In this document: positions 48,696 to 60,649 of the stretch, piece by piece | Position numbering within the stretch: position 1 is the first letter of the stretch | How the letters are laid out: each line of letters opens with the position of its first letter | From: Leucocoprinus leucothites | Taxonomy: Eukaryota; Basidiomycota; Agaricomycetes; Agaricales; Agaricaceae | Direction of reading: 5' to 3' | Assembly: GCA_013368445.1 (NCBI GenBank) | Contig: JAACJO010000003.1 | Location: forward strand, 1,488,001 to 1,552,000 | DNA: 64,000 nucleotides | Notes under the pieces: generated by a model | The model's input: only the letters and a program-made list of their open reading frames with translations | Database searches by the model: none | What the model was told of the DNA's origin: nothing | Translations under genes and position numbers: made by a program

Positions 48696-49137
48696 TCATG
48701 ACTGATTTTGGGCCTGATTCATGACCTCTGTAACAAGGCGTAAGGCAGTTTCAGACTCGAGAATGTAGTGGAAACTAACCAGCGTTGTATTCTGCGAAAC
48801 GGGCACCAACACGCTCCGAGTGTTTGATGAACTTTTCGGTACAGTTCAGAATACATGTTTCCTGAAAACCACGTCAGAACTTGAAGTGAAGTAGAATGCA
48901 CAGTTGCCGAAACACAACTGACCTCTTTTGAAGACAATGCTTTGCTAGTGAAATCGTTGCAACACGTGTTGAAGCATTTCTCTGCGAGGTTCGCATACAT
49001 TCGGAGAAAATCTTGCATCTGGTCAGACGTATGAGGTTCCTAGTAGTTGGCGAATATGAAATATGACGGACCTGTCTCTTCTCAATAATTTTAGTCATTT
49101 GTGCCTGCTCAGCACCGTTAAAGTTGGAGAAATCCAT
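48696..49137 (-). CDS. TIM9: Mitochondrial intermembrane-space chaperone Tim9
   Basis: Small Tim protein that with Tim10 escorts carrier precursors across the mitochondrial intermembrane space. Four exons (49072-49137, 48923-49018, 48780-48861, 48696-48727) total 276 nt, giving 91 residues. The twin CX3C motif is intact, C37-x3-C41 in CFNTC and C57-x3-C61 in CILNC. Flanking blocks [30 protein letters not shown] and [17 protein letters not shown] match Tim9. The tail is [10 protein letters not shown]. All introns are GT-AG. It is divergent from DAHP synthase, with 411 bp between starts. Confidence 0.96.
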
Positions 49138-49548
49138 TTCTGAGAGAAGAAGAGGAGAGTAAGGGAGTTGAGGCGGGTGGTTGTGGGTGAAGCGTAACGA
49201 GGCGCGTCTACTTCGCTTAACCTAGGGAGAAATTCATGGCGTGAGACATCACGTGCCCATAATTTCCTTCTCTGCATCCCACATCGAGTCAGATTCATGG
49301 CGTGTCGATTATCTTGCTTTCCTCTCGCACTCTCAGCCTATACTACCACTGCTCTGCTGGGAATCCCTTTCTTGTATAAAGGCAACTGAGCTCGTTTTTA
49401 TCGTCTGTCGTCTTTCCCCTCATCATTCATAATTACCGCAAGTAGCTACATACTGGTATAAACAGTCAGTATCATCATTTCTTCCCTTCTCAGCCGCCGT
49501 TTCATTCTTGTCTTCGCTTCTTCACGTTCTCAGTGGTTGACCTCAGTA
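49138..49548. other. Bidirectional promoter region, TIM9 and DAHP synthase
   Basis: About 410 bp between divergent start codons. The half next to DAHP synthase is CT-rich (CATTTCTTCCCTTCTCAG type leader). No other feature is seen. Confidence 0.5.
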
Positions 49549-50942
<1,394 letters not shown>

Positions 50943-51288
50943 ACCTGATTCTCTACTCCAATCAAAATGTTTTGATCTTTAAATACATATGTATCAGATG
51001 ACGATACTTGCTATCAACCCAGCCCCAGCATGTTCTATCCCCGTCTCTCTCTCAAGTCCGTACCTCACGGCATATAGATGGTTTATCACAGGGTTCACAT
51101 GTGAGCGCACGTCTTGGTACCATTGGTGATCAGGGATTCAATAGACCGAGTCATCCAACATTTCCGCATTTGCTCGACGTCATCTGGTCCTTTGCAATCG
51201 CACCGCGTGGGAGGGCTTGCTTTCTTCTCTATTTATTCAAAAGGTCACCATTGAAGACGGGTTTGGACTTACCCCGTCCTTCGACTAA
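50943..51288. other. Intergenic, DAHP synthase to beta-lactamase-fold gene
   Basis: About 350 bp holding the DAHP synthase 3' UTR and the promoter of the next gene, with a TATTTATT near 51233. No open frame of note. Confidence 0.5.
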
Positions 51289-53368
51289 ATGATTTCATGG
51301 GCTCCTTTGCGACTTGCATTAACCTCTATACTCACTACACAGCTACCTCTGACCCGGCATTCTGACCAAACGAAATTGATGACCCCGGATGTAGACAATT
51401 ACATCAGATCGGTCATTGAAGAATGGGATCTTCCAGGTCTTTCAGTTGGTTTGGTTCGTCAGGACCCGACTTCGCCGACAGGATGGTACCAAGAATTTGC
51501 ATCTTATGGAGTCGCAAAAGCAGATGGCACACCAGTCACACCTGATACTGTATTCGCAATCGCGTCCAACAGCAAGCTTTTCACTGCGATTGGCACTGGC
51601 TTGCTCATTTCAAATGAGAGTTTGAAAGAAGAACGAGGCGCTGAATTGACCTGGTCGACCAAGGCAAAGGATATCTTTGGAGGTTTATGGGAGCTCTGGG
51701 ATGAAGAGGCTAGCCGGGGAACAAGCATCCAGGATATGTTGTCACATCGCACTGGGCTGCCTGGACACGACATAGGCAACGTGAAGAGGAACCAAAGTCT
51801 AGTAGATAAAGTAAGCTTCAATCCGCATAAGCTCTCGTCGAATGCTCAACCAGATGGCTGCAAAAGATTAGAACGCTTCGGTATCTTCGTCCCTCAGCCG
51901 AATTCAGAGAACTCTGGCAGTACAACAACCTGATGTACGACTCCTTGGCGTACCTACCACAGACTTTGGTGAACCAATCCTTCGCGTCCTATATGGAGCA
52001 ACACATATTTCATCCTCTGTGCATGTCTTCAACGACGTACTCGATCGCGCAGGCCGAGAAGGGTCTCCTAGCGAACGGATTCGTTCATAGTGGACAAGAT
52101 CAGAAGCTGGGCTTGGATGGCGTTCAAAAGCCAATAGTACCCTTCTTTGTCAGACCTGGGGACGAATATGACCTAGCGGGTTGTGGTGGCGTATTGTCAT
52201 CTGCAAGGGACCTCGTAAGTTCGCCCGCAGCTAGTCTTGAATGACTGTAGTTGATTTGGTCGCATCGCCTTCCAGACTGTTTGGCTCGCCATGCTTTTAG
52301 CCAACGGCAAGCATCCTTTCGAGAATCGGACAGTCATACCACCTGGAGTTATCGAGTACACTGCAACCGGTACATCCACATTCGGGAAGTTGGCAAAATT
52401 CCCAGAATTAGTGCGCGTTGTACTTTCCCATAAGGCCTTTTCTCATTCTTGCTTCCCAGAGCGTCGCTGTTTATGGTGCTGGTCAGATTAGGTACTCCTA
52501 TCGTGGTCACGAAATTGTTGAGCACAATGGTGGCGTCCCGGGCTTTGATTCCTGGGTCAGTCGAATGCCTAATGACAATCTGGGCATCGTACTTCTCTGC
52601 AATGATGAGCGCTCCATGAATGCACTGAGTGCCATCAAGTGGCGCATAATCGACGAGATTATAGTTAGAGACGTATTCCCAAATGCTCCCTTAATCGACT
52701 GGATTCCGAGGTAAGTGGTATCATATTACTGACAGATACAGGCACTCATGTTGTCGTTATTCAGATACAAAGCTATAGAAGATGCAGCCAAGCAGCGACG
52801 CACCACATTTACACCCAGACCAAAACACCCCTTACCTCCCAATTTACCCCTATCGGAACTACAAGGACGAGTATACTCGCATGGTGCTTATGGTACACTC
52901 ACACCTTGCCTTGTACCAGGCCCTCAATCCTTGTTACCCAACGACAATATACCGCGTTCTAAAGCAGAAGCAACTTGCCAAGTGATCCTTGAATCGTTGC
53001 CAGTTCAGCGGATTCTTAACATCACCGATCTATCTGTTCCAACATTCATCATTCCATTAAATGGAGTATGGACGACACACCTTCGACTGAGCCACTTTTC
53101 TGGGAACCTCTTTAACACCAGCGTCCTTTGGACCAATGCTCAGGCACGTTTAAAGGAGAGTTTGGGTTCCACAAGTGATGGTACATGGACAGGTGACGGA
53201 GACGTAGTGGCCCCTTTCACATTTCAAGATATCTTGGTAGAATGGGTAACTGAGGGCGAAGAGGGCCTGGCATTCAGGGGAAATGTTTGGAATATGGGTC
53301 CAGGAGCGTCAGAGCCTGCAGGGAACGGCAAAGATGGTGCTGAGGTGTGGTTTTCTCGGGTGGCGTAA
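51289..53368 (+). CDS. Serine beta-lactamase-fold hydrolase (penicillin-binding-protein-like)
   Basis: Serine hydrolase of the class C beta-lactamase/transpeptidase-like family, which in fungi holds esterases and LACTB-like proteases rather than drug-resistance enzymes. Five exons (51289-51810, 51867-52214, 52276-52410, 52460-52710, 52765-53368) total 1860 nt, giving 619 residues. The three catalytic motifs are S93-x-x-K96 (IASNSKLF), Y193-x-N195 (QYNNLMYD) and HNGG at 357-360. A C-terminal region of about 170 residues (LRLSHFSGNLFNTSVLW type) is a beta-rich accessory domain seen in many fungal members. The N-terminus (MISWAPLRLALTSILTTQLP) may be a short signal peptide. Substrate unknown. 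All introns are GT-AG. Confidence 0.85.
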
Positions 53369-53757
53369 CCACTCGTTCTCCGTGAATAAGGAACCTGAAG
53401 GTTGCAGATGGCGCCCGTTTAGTCTACCCATACGGGCATGTGCTCTATAGCAAAAAGTGTATTATATCTGGTTTAGATTGGAGAGAAATAAGTGCATATT
53501 CAGGGAAGATCCTACTGTACGTGTTACATCCTGTTGAATTTCAACGATTCTTGTTCTAGAGTCAGGTTTACAGAATCTACGATTCTTTACAGGGGTCTTG
53601 TGATCCTGTAAGACTCAAACTCTTGGCGTCAACCTGTCGCAGAATCTTTCTACCTACTACGTCCCTACGCACAGACTAACTCAATGTAAATCGTTACAAA
53701 GTCCAGAGCACTCGAATTACGACAGGCATATGACATTCTCCTTAAGTATAAATGCTA
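53369..53757. other. Intergenic, convergent 3' ends
   Basis: About 390 bp between the stops of the serine (+) and metallo (-) beta-lactamase-fold genes. AT-rich, no feature seen. Confidence 0.55.
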
Positions 53758-54750
53758 TCACAGAGATTCGAATTGTCCGGGAAAGAAGGCAGCCCCCCCT
53801 TTATTCTCCTCGTACCAGGGACTGTCATGAGCCAAAAGCACTCTGACCCTTGGAATCTTCATCAACTCCTGCACACGTTTGATCATTGCTTCAGCCAGTG
53901 CCTTGTCCTGATGCGCGGTTTGATGCATGTGACCGGGATGACCACACGCAATGGCGGACTGACCTGTAAGCAGGTTCCAGTGGTGGGCAGTGTCGCCTGC
54001 CAGGTAAATCCAGCCTCCGTCCGCATTTGTACGAACGAGGAGATTCACATGGCCGGAAAGATGACCGGGGGCATCAACGATGTAAAGACTGCCATCACCG
54101 TAAAAGTCGTATGCACGGGGGAAGGGTCCAATGGACTGCCAATCAACATCGTCACCGAGGAATCGTGTCCTATCAGCGGGGAGGAGGTCGGCGGGGAAGG
54201 CTGCATCGGGGTTTTGGGGCCAGAAGCCGTCGGCAAACAGATCACGGGTCTCGCCCCCAACTATGAATTCGCTGCGAGCAAAAGGAGCTGTGTGTCCGCT
54301 ATGGTCGAAATGAGAATGCGATAGACACACTGTGTCGATGTCGAGAGGGGATAGCTTGCCCTTTTCCAGAGACTCGACGACATCTTGTGGAACATCAACA
54401 TTATAAACTGTTTTGATCCATTTGATGATTTTGGGTGGCGAATTCTCCCAGTCTTTGCGAATTCCAAGGTCAAATACAAGTTTCTTCTTGTTGCTAGAAT
54501 GTTGGAGGAGGAACGAGAGGGATGGGCATTGCTGAGGTATGTCTGATGTTGCATTTTCAATGAACATGGCGGGGTTTAGGTAGATATAACCCGCCTCAAG
54601 AGCTGAGACGGTGCAGAAAGGTTGGTTCTCGGTTGGGGGAGGAAGCGCCATCGTGCTAGAATTGGAGAAGTAGCTAAAGGTAGTGAGCAGCAGCAGAGAC
54701 CACAGTGTTTGAAACCCACCAAGTAATAACGGGTAGTAGCTAGGTAACAA
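53758..54750 (-). CDS. Metallo-beta-lactamase-fold hydrolase
   Basis: Zinc hydrolase of the MBL superfamily, in the fungal branch related to lactonases. The uninterrupted frame encodes 330 residues. The zinc motif is HSHFDH (about residues 145-150), followed by PGHLSGH, LAGDTAHHW and LLAHD, which supply the remaining His and Asp ligands. The framing block LVFDLGIRKDWEN is typical of the family. The start is uncertain: ATG at 54750 adds a hydrophobic segment (LWSLLLLTTFSYFS) that may be a signal or anchor, while ATG at 54651 (MALPPPTENQPF) gives the more usual cytosolic N-terminus. It is divergent from the PLK4-like gene. Substrate unknown. Confidence 0.88.
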   Translation of the reverse strand: MLPSYYPLLLGGFQTLWSLLLLTTFSYFSNSSTMALPPPTENQPFCTVSALEAGYIYLNPAMFIENATSDIPQQCPSLSFLLQHSSNKKKLVFDLGIRKDWENSPPKIIKWIKTVYNVDVPQDVVESLEKGKLSPLDIDTVCLSHSHFDHSGHTAPFARSEFIVGGETRDLFADGFWPQNPDAAFPADLLPADRTRFLGDDVDWQSIGPFPRAYDFYGDGSLYIVDAPGHLSGHVNLLVRTNADGGWIYLAGDTAHHWNLLTGQSAIACGHPGHMHQTAHQDKALAEAMIKRVQELMKIPRVRVLLAHDSPWYEENKGGAAFFPGQFESL

Positions 54751-55310
54751 TGATAACCGTTATTCCAACGTTCTATTTATCACGGATGAAAGATCGTTTC
54801 TGGTCGTGAGCCTGGGGAGGTTTAAAACCCTCATCGCCTTCGTTTCCTCTGGTGATTTCGAGCTGTGGGATAAATCATTTGTTTAGGAAAACCTGAGAAA
54901 AGAGGTGGGAGCGAATCTTAGCAGGTGCTATACTTGAGGGTCAAAATCAGGAGACAAGCATTCACAAGAGTGGAAATCTTCCCAAGGCTATCTTTGGAAG
55001 ACAAATAATAAGGGTGAATTAAGTTTGATTTTGGAAATTCTGACAGGGCACAGACAATGACGAAAAGACATTTCGAGAATTACTGTATAACGAGGTCAAA
55101 CTGAAACTGAGAACGTCGTTCGAATTTTCGACTTCAGGGTAGGGCGTTTAGTGTTGATGTCATTCACCGTTCCTAAAATTAGACTCATACTTCAACAATG
55201 CACGAATTTCTTATGTCTGGCTGTCTTACTTCAGTAGCTCGCCATGAGCTTTCCCCTAGCAGACATTGCAGAATATTGAGCTTCTCGTAACTAGCGAATT
55301 CAAGGCATCC
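54751..55310. other. Bidirectional promoter region, MBL and PLK4-like genes
   Basis: About 560 bp between divergent start codons. No conserved frame or RNA gene is seen. A TATTTAT box near 54775 could serve the minus-strand gene. Confidence 0.45.
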
Positions 55311-57666
55311 ATGTCATCATTGCAAGAAGGCGGGGATTTGGATGTAGGTGTTTCGCCAAAACCCACGAGCTAGATTAATGCTCCGGTATTTACAGGATTA
55401 TGACCTTGCTCAAGAGATAGGAAAAGGCCGCCGTTCTATCGTCTACAAGGCCCTGTGTATGCGAGGGAGGCTTTGTTCCCGGGTATTTGCCATCAAGGTG
55501 ATTGGATATACTTGTAGTAGTTTTCGAGCTTTCATGGTTTACTGGTCCACTTTTCAGGTTCCTTATCCCAGGGCAGGTCTCCCTGATGAGATTACCTACT
55601 CCCGCTCATTTCATTTGCATCAAGAGCTTCACCATCCCAATATACTCACATTATACTCTGTAATTCCACAAGGCATTCAAGTTACGGAGTACTGTTCCTT
55701 GGGAGATTTAACTCGAGTCGTGGGCCACGACCCGCTTCCTGAAACAAAGGCTTTATGCATAACAAGGGGCATTGGGAGCGCACTCCTATACCTACACGAC
55801 AGAAAAATGACTCATCGAATGATTCAGCCAACCTATATACTGCTGGACTCTAGCTGTACGCCGGTATGCTCTCTGTTCACGAGATTCATACCTAGATGAC
55901 TGACGTTTGCCTAGAAGCTATCTCATTTCGAAAGCGCCATCCAACCTCATTCTGAATGCCCTCTCCTCCATATTTTCACTGAATATACTGCACCGTAAGC
56001 GCTATGTATTTCTATTGCGTGTTCCACCTGATTTTTTCTTCCAGTGAAATAATTCAAGGGAAACCTGGAAGTTTTCCTGCAGATATATGGTCCTTAGGCT
56101 GTGTGGTCCTCTACATGCTTTTGGGACATCCACCCAACGTACGTTGCTGTCCTGTGGTGCATAGCTATCTCATATCATTTTCTTGATTTTCAGCCCCGTC
56201 CCGCTGAAGACGCAGTCCCAAAAGGATACGCCTGTACACCAAAACTTCGCGAGCTTATCTCTAAAATGCTGTGCCATGTGCGTCCGGGTGGACCTTTCCT
56301 TCTCTAAATGACTGACGCCGTCCAAGTAGCAACCAGCAGATCGCTTGTCGCCCGATGACTTGGTATCTTCCATAACCTCTCTTCTACATCTTAGTACCCC
56401 TGCGGAAAGAATTGGCGCCTCCCTTGACAAGAATCAGAATCCAGAGCTCATCGCCGCTCCCCAAACTACAGGGAACGATGCAAGGGCACGGCGCATTTCA
56501 CTCGAGGACATCGGACATCAGCGACTCAAAGAATTACTGTCAAATAACCCCGAGCGAGGATTTCAGGGGCGCCGTCCTGCAAGGCGTATCGTGTCGGATC
56601 CGCTACCTACGAGAAAAAGTAAGCGGACAATCGTGATCCCGTTCTGGGGAGAATCAGGACTAGATGGTCGAGATGTAGAGCAGCACTCAGCTAAACTTGT
56701 TGCTCATCCAGCTCCCAGCGCTAAACCATTGGAGTCTGAGGCGAGGAAAGAGGGTCTACCCGTCATCGATACCTCTTGTCTCCGACCGCAATATCAAAAG
56801 TTCGGTGATGTCCTTGTTTCAATTCTCGACGACAAACAGGTCCTCGTTGAATTTAGGGACGGATTAAAGAAGGATCCAGAGGAAAGGGCCGCTATGGTCA
56901 TCAACTCCCGCCAAAATCAGGTAAATTTCTCTTTCTCAGCGCTCGGGCCATTTTTGACACTTTCATAGATCAAGATCTACGAGAATATGGTCTCACAGGA
57001 CTCCCTACGCCACATTTCCCCGATGGCTCAATACACTAGAGAAAATTTACCATTAGAATTCAGGAAGTATTATCAGGCAGCCTCGGTGGCTATCCATCAA
57101 ATGCAGAAGCGGACTCCCAAGGTAAGTTCTGGCCAAGTGCTTTCACGACTTCTGCTGAGGAAATCAAGCTCGTCGCTTACACAATTGATGGGAGATTCTC
57201 GCTGATGACGAATGGACCGCCCGGTGATGTGGAAGCATCTTTCTCTCTGCCTCAGACCCTTCATACTCCTGGATCGAGGGCAGATGGCGGAGGTGATTCT
57301 ACACTTCGCGTTCGATACTCTCAAGACGAAGGCTTGGTTGAAGTCAGGCGATATGTCGGAGGGGCTGACGGCAAGGTTTGGACGAAGAAATGCATGACGT
57401 CAATCTCCAACCCGAGGAAAATTTCGCAAAGAGAATTGGCTAGGCTCGACGATGTCGAAACTGTCAGACTAGAGCGGCTGATCCAGTTTTCGGAGGCTTG
57501 TAGAACTGCAGAGCTGGACAAGGTTTTTTGTGGAGTGCACGCCCCGGTACCGTTGCATACAAGACCCGAGAACGATAGTCCAGCTATCGTTTCCTTAGCT
57601 TCCTTAATACCCCGGCGGCCAAACAAACTGGACCCGAATTTACCTCGGAGGATTCTCACAACCTGA
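55311..57666 (+). CDS. PLK4/SAK-like protein, probable pseudokinase
   Basis: Nine exons (55311-55343, 55396-55497, 55558-55863, 55915-55994, 56045-56138, 56194-56277, 56330-56920, 56969-57121, 57169-57666) total 1941 nt, giving 646 residues. A protein-kinase fold covers about residues 12-240: glycine loop IGKGRRSIVYKA, FAIK with the usual Lys at 45, LHHPNILTLY, YTAPEII and DIWSLGCVVLYML. The catalytic HRD is HRM (131-133, HRMIQPTYILL) and the DFG is HFE (151-153, KLSHFESAI), so both catalytic aspartates are missing. After a linker, VLVSILDDKQVLVEFRDG and FSLMTNGPPGDVEASF resemble the cryptic polo-box region of PLK4-type kinases. The acceptor of the last intron could be either of two in-frame sites (57159 or 57168). 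Family placement is from memory. Confidence 0.7.
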
Positions 57667-58218
57667 AACACAATAGCATACTTGAAAGGCGCTTGCTGTG
57701 ACATCAACAGAGGTCCCCATCTCCTCGTATTCTTAGCCCTTGCGATATACAAAACATTCAGATTCACCCGTTATCAACTTGTGCTACCTCTTTCAACTGG
57801 CAACCTGACCATTTCACCCCGACGAATGATTAATGTAAATCAGTATGCCGACATTGACATTAGCTTCAGGGTTCCTTTGATGAATATGATTGACCTGCGT
57901 TGTAGTCTCTGTATCTGAAAGCGTTAGCCTACGAGGGCAGGTCGTTCGTAGACCAGGATACGATATCATAGATAGTTGCAAGGTGGTAGTGAATCTGGTT
58001 GCTGTTTGTATTCATGAGAATATACCAACAGCGGGTTAGCCCGAAATAGCAAAGCCACTGCAGCAGTGCTTGCCCCTGGACGGGAAATGAAAAGTGACCC
58101 TGCAAAGCCATTGCATAAGGCTCAAGTCGTTCATATAAGCGCACTCTTGTCCTTCATTCCGCGCTGCCAACACGCTCTCATTCTCTTCCCTCCCGTCCTG
58201 AGGCGCCGGCTCAAAAAG
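57667..58218. other. Intergenic, PLK4-like to DUF6534 gene
   Basis: About 550 bp with the 3' UTR of the PLK4-like gene and the promoter of the DUF6534 gene. No open frame with conserved character. Confidence 0.5.
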
Positions 58219-60386
58219 ATGGGGGAGCAACTTGCCGCTCTAGCGCTCACAAAAGACGAACTGGAGAATACGCTCGGAGTGTTCTTTATTGGTAAGTGAT
58301 TGAAGTCATCTTGTTTGGTAGGAGGATACTAACGGGCTTGAACTAGGATATGTCTTTTCATCAGTGATCTATGGATTCAACTTTTTCCGTACGGATCTCA
58401 GGTGGTGAGGGCAAGGTATCAGACTAACAGAAGTAACAGAAACATGGAGGTATTCGTCGTTGTATTCGTCAGATCCAATTCCCCTCAAGGCTTTTGTGAG
58501 TTTCAGCTTGGAAAGACCTCGAATCAACTTTACACTGACTCCTGGGTTCATAGGTGGCGATAATTTGGTATGTTGCTTGCTTAGGGAAACTTCTAAAAAA
58601 AATCAAATCTCAATCTCCCAAAGCTTGTTAGATCTTGGAACAGTCGCCCTGGGTAAATGCTTCGATACTTTAATCAGCTCTCAATTGATTATCCTCTTCA
58701 ACGCTAGTTTCACATGCGTAAGCCACGAGTAAAAGTGACCGCCTGGGACCTCACTGAAAGCCCAGCCACACAGACTGTACGTTTACCTCATCGACATGTT
58801 TCCTAGGACGATTGGTTTGGTCAGCATTTTAATGTAAGTACCGAATTGTGTTGTGGAATACGTTTTTCTGACGGAAGAACCAGAACACTAAGAGTGAGTG
58901 GCATGTTGAACGCATACACGATTCTCATGACGATCTTTAGGTTGAGATCATACTCGCAGTAGGTCCTGTTTTCGTGGAAAGGGTGTATATTGCTAATCGT
59001 CCGCTACAGGCTATAAGTATATTTCTCGTTCAGAGGTATGACCGTCGCTTTTATCTAATTACACAGCTTACCGGGGCGCATGGTAGCTATTATACGTATC
59101 GCTTCTGGTTAGGTGGGTTAACTGTTCAGCTGAAGTACAGTCTTCTATATCGATGATGATTTGTTTCAGTTCACAAGAGGGCATCTGTGTCTGTTCTATT
59201 GGTGAGTCACCCTAATCTGTTCCAAGTGTTATCATCTCCTTAACCCAACACCAGGGGACAATTACTCTAGGCGCTCTTGGTGAGAGACAAGTTTTGTCGA
59301 CGAAAAAGGAAGACTACTAAACTGTGTAACTGCTTCAAAGCTCTTGGTATAGGTGAGTTTGTCCACACTATTTGGCCCCATTCTAGTAGTGGCTCAATCA
59401 CTGATAGCAAGAACAGCTGATGTGTACGGTCGATGTCCTTATTCTTGGTAAACAACTATCTTCACACAACTTCACCGACAGGGCACAAAACCGAGAATTT
59501 GAGACACTAGGCAACCTCTCCAACCGACTGCAAATCTCCTTTCGCCAGGGTCTTACACTGCTGGCGGGCCTCATACTTGCGGTTATGCAGTGGCAACTTC
59601 CCCTACAGAAGCCACAGGTTAATAGGCTTGATGGAGAGTACGTGTGCCAAATCAGGCAGCTATTGCTACATTCTGATTTTTTTTGTCGAAAAGGCAGATG
59701 GCAGACTGGTTTGATAAGCTTTTACTTTATGCTATTCGACGATTTAGTGTTGCAAATTTGGTTCAATTGGGATATTTCGTTGTGGTAAGAGTACATCCCG
59801 CTGAGATACTTGCAGTTAGCGAATTGCCTTGAATTTTCAGTTCGCAATACTACCTCGAACGGCATATTGGCTTCCATTCCACCTCTCTGCACAAAAACGT
59901 ACGTCGGAATAGCCTTTTCTCTCGACCTGGTTCTGACAGACTAACAAACAGTATACATCAATGCTTTTTTGAATGAGTAGGAGCTTCTCCACTTGCCGTA
60001 CGTTCGTTTCATTGATCAGCACCTCAGAATGAATAGCAGACCCGTCCCTCGGCGGCGCCGCTACGGTGAATTTGGCGACACCTTTCCACGCCGATCGTTC
60101 GTAAACCCTGGCTTAAGAAACGACGAGACTGATATACCTGACTCTGACAACAAAACCACTATTCAACTGCAAGACCATACGGAAGACTTCAGTGGACAAC
60201 AAAGCAGCCATATTGGAAGCAGCAAGCTTGACGTTCCCATAGGCACAGAAGAGGAAATTTCTGTTACTTCCGTAAGTCCCGTTGGAATGCATAGCCTTCG
60301 TACTCCTCATTTTAAGCATTGGTTCTGTTTAGTGGGATCCCCTGCAGGTTGACATCCCATTCATACCTCCCTGTCAATCTCACTGA
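58219..60386 (+). CDS. DUF6534-type multi-pass membrane protein
   Basis: Agaricomycete-specific membrane protein family of unknown function. The first exon starts MGEQLAALALTKDELENTLG and leads through FFIG to YVFSSVIYGFNFFQTW, LYSSDPIPLKAF, then the RVYIANRPL block. Later come FETLGNLSNRLQISF, LTLLAGLILAV, ADWFDKLLLYAIRRFSVANL and ILPRTAYWLPFHLSAQK, with KVYINAFLNE and a Pro/Arg-rich tail that ends PFIPPCQSH at 60384-60386. These follow the order of DUF6534 proteins. The gene has many short exons, and I could not place all junctions: the part between 58560 and 58940 fits the family poorly, so a decayed exon or an error in my model is possible. The start and end are better supported than the middle. 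Confidence 0.65.
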
Positions 60387-60649
60387 CACTGTCCTTAGAA
60401 ACAGGATCATGATTGCCATCCAGCTCGACGCACTGTTTGAGCTTAGTTTCTTGATTTTATGTTGGGCTTTTCTTCCCTCGCTTTTTGTACAATATTATAG
60501 CTCGTTTCACGTCTAAGGCCGTTTTTCTGTTCAACAACTAATTGCACTCATGTTGGGTATCAGTATGATATATGCACACTTCGCGTACACAATGTATACT
60601 TTGTCCAAAGGATCACGATGGAGGATATGGTATATACAGGGTATTTGAC

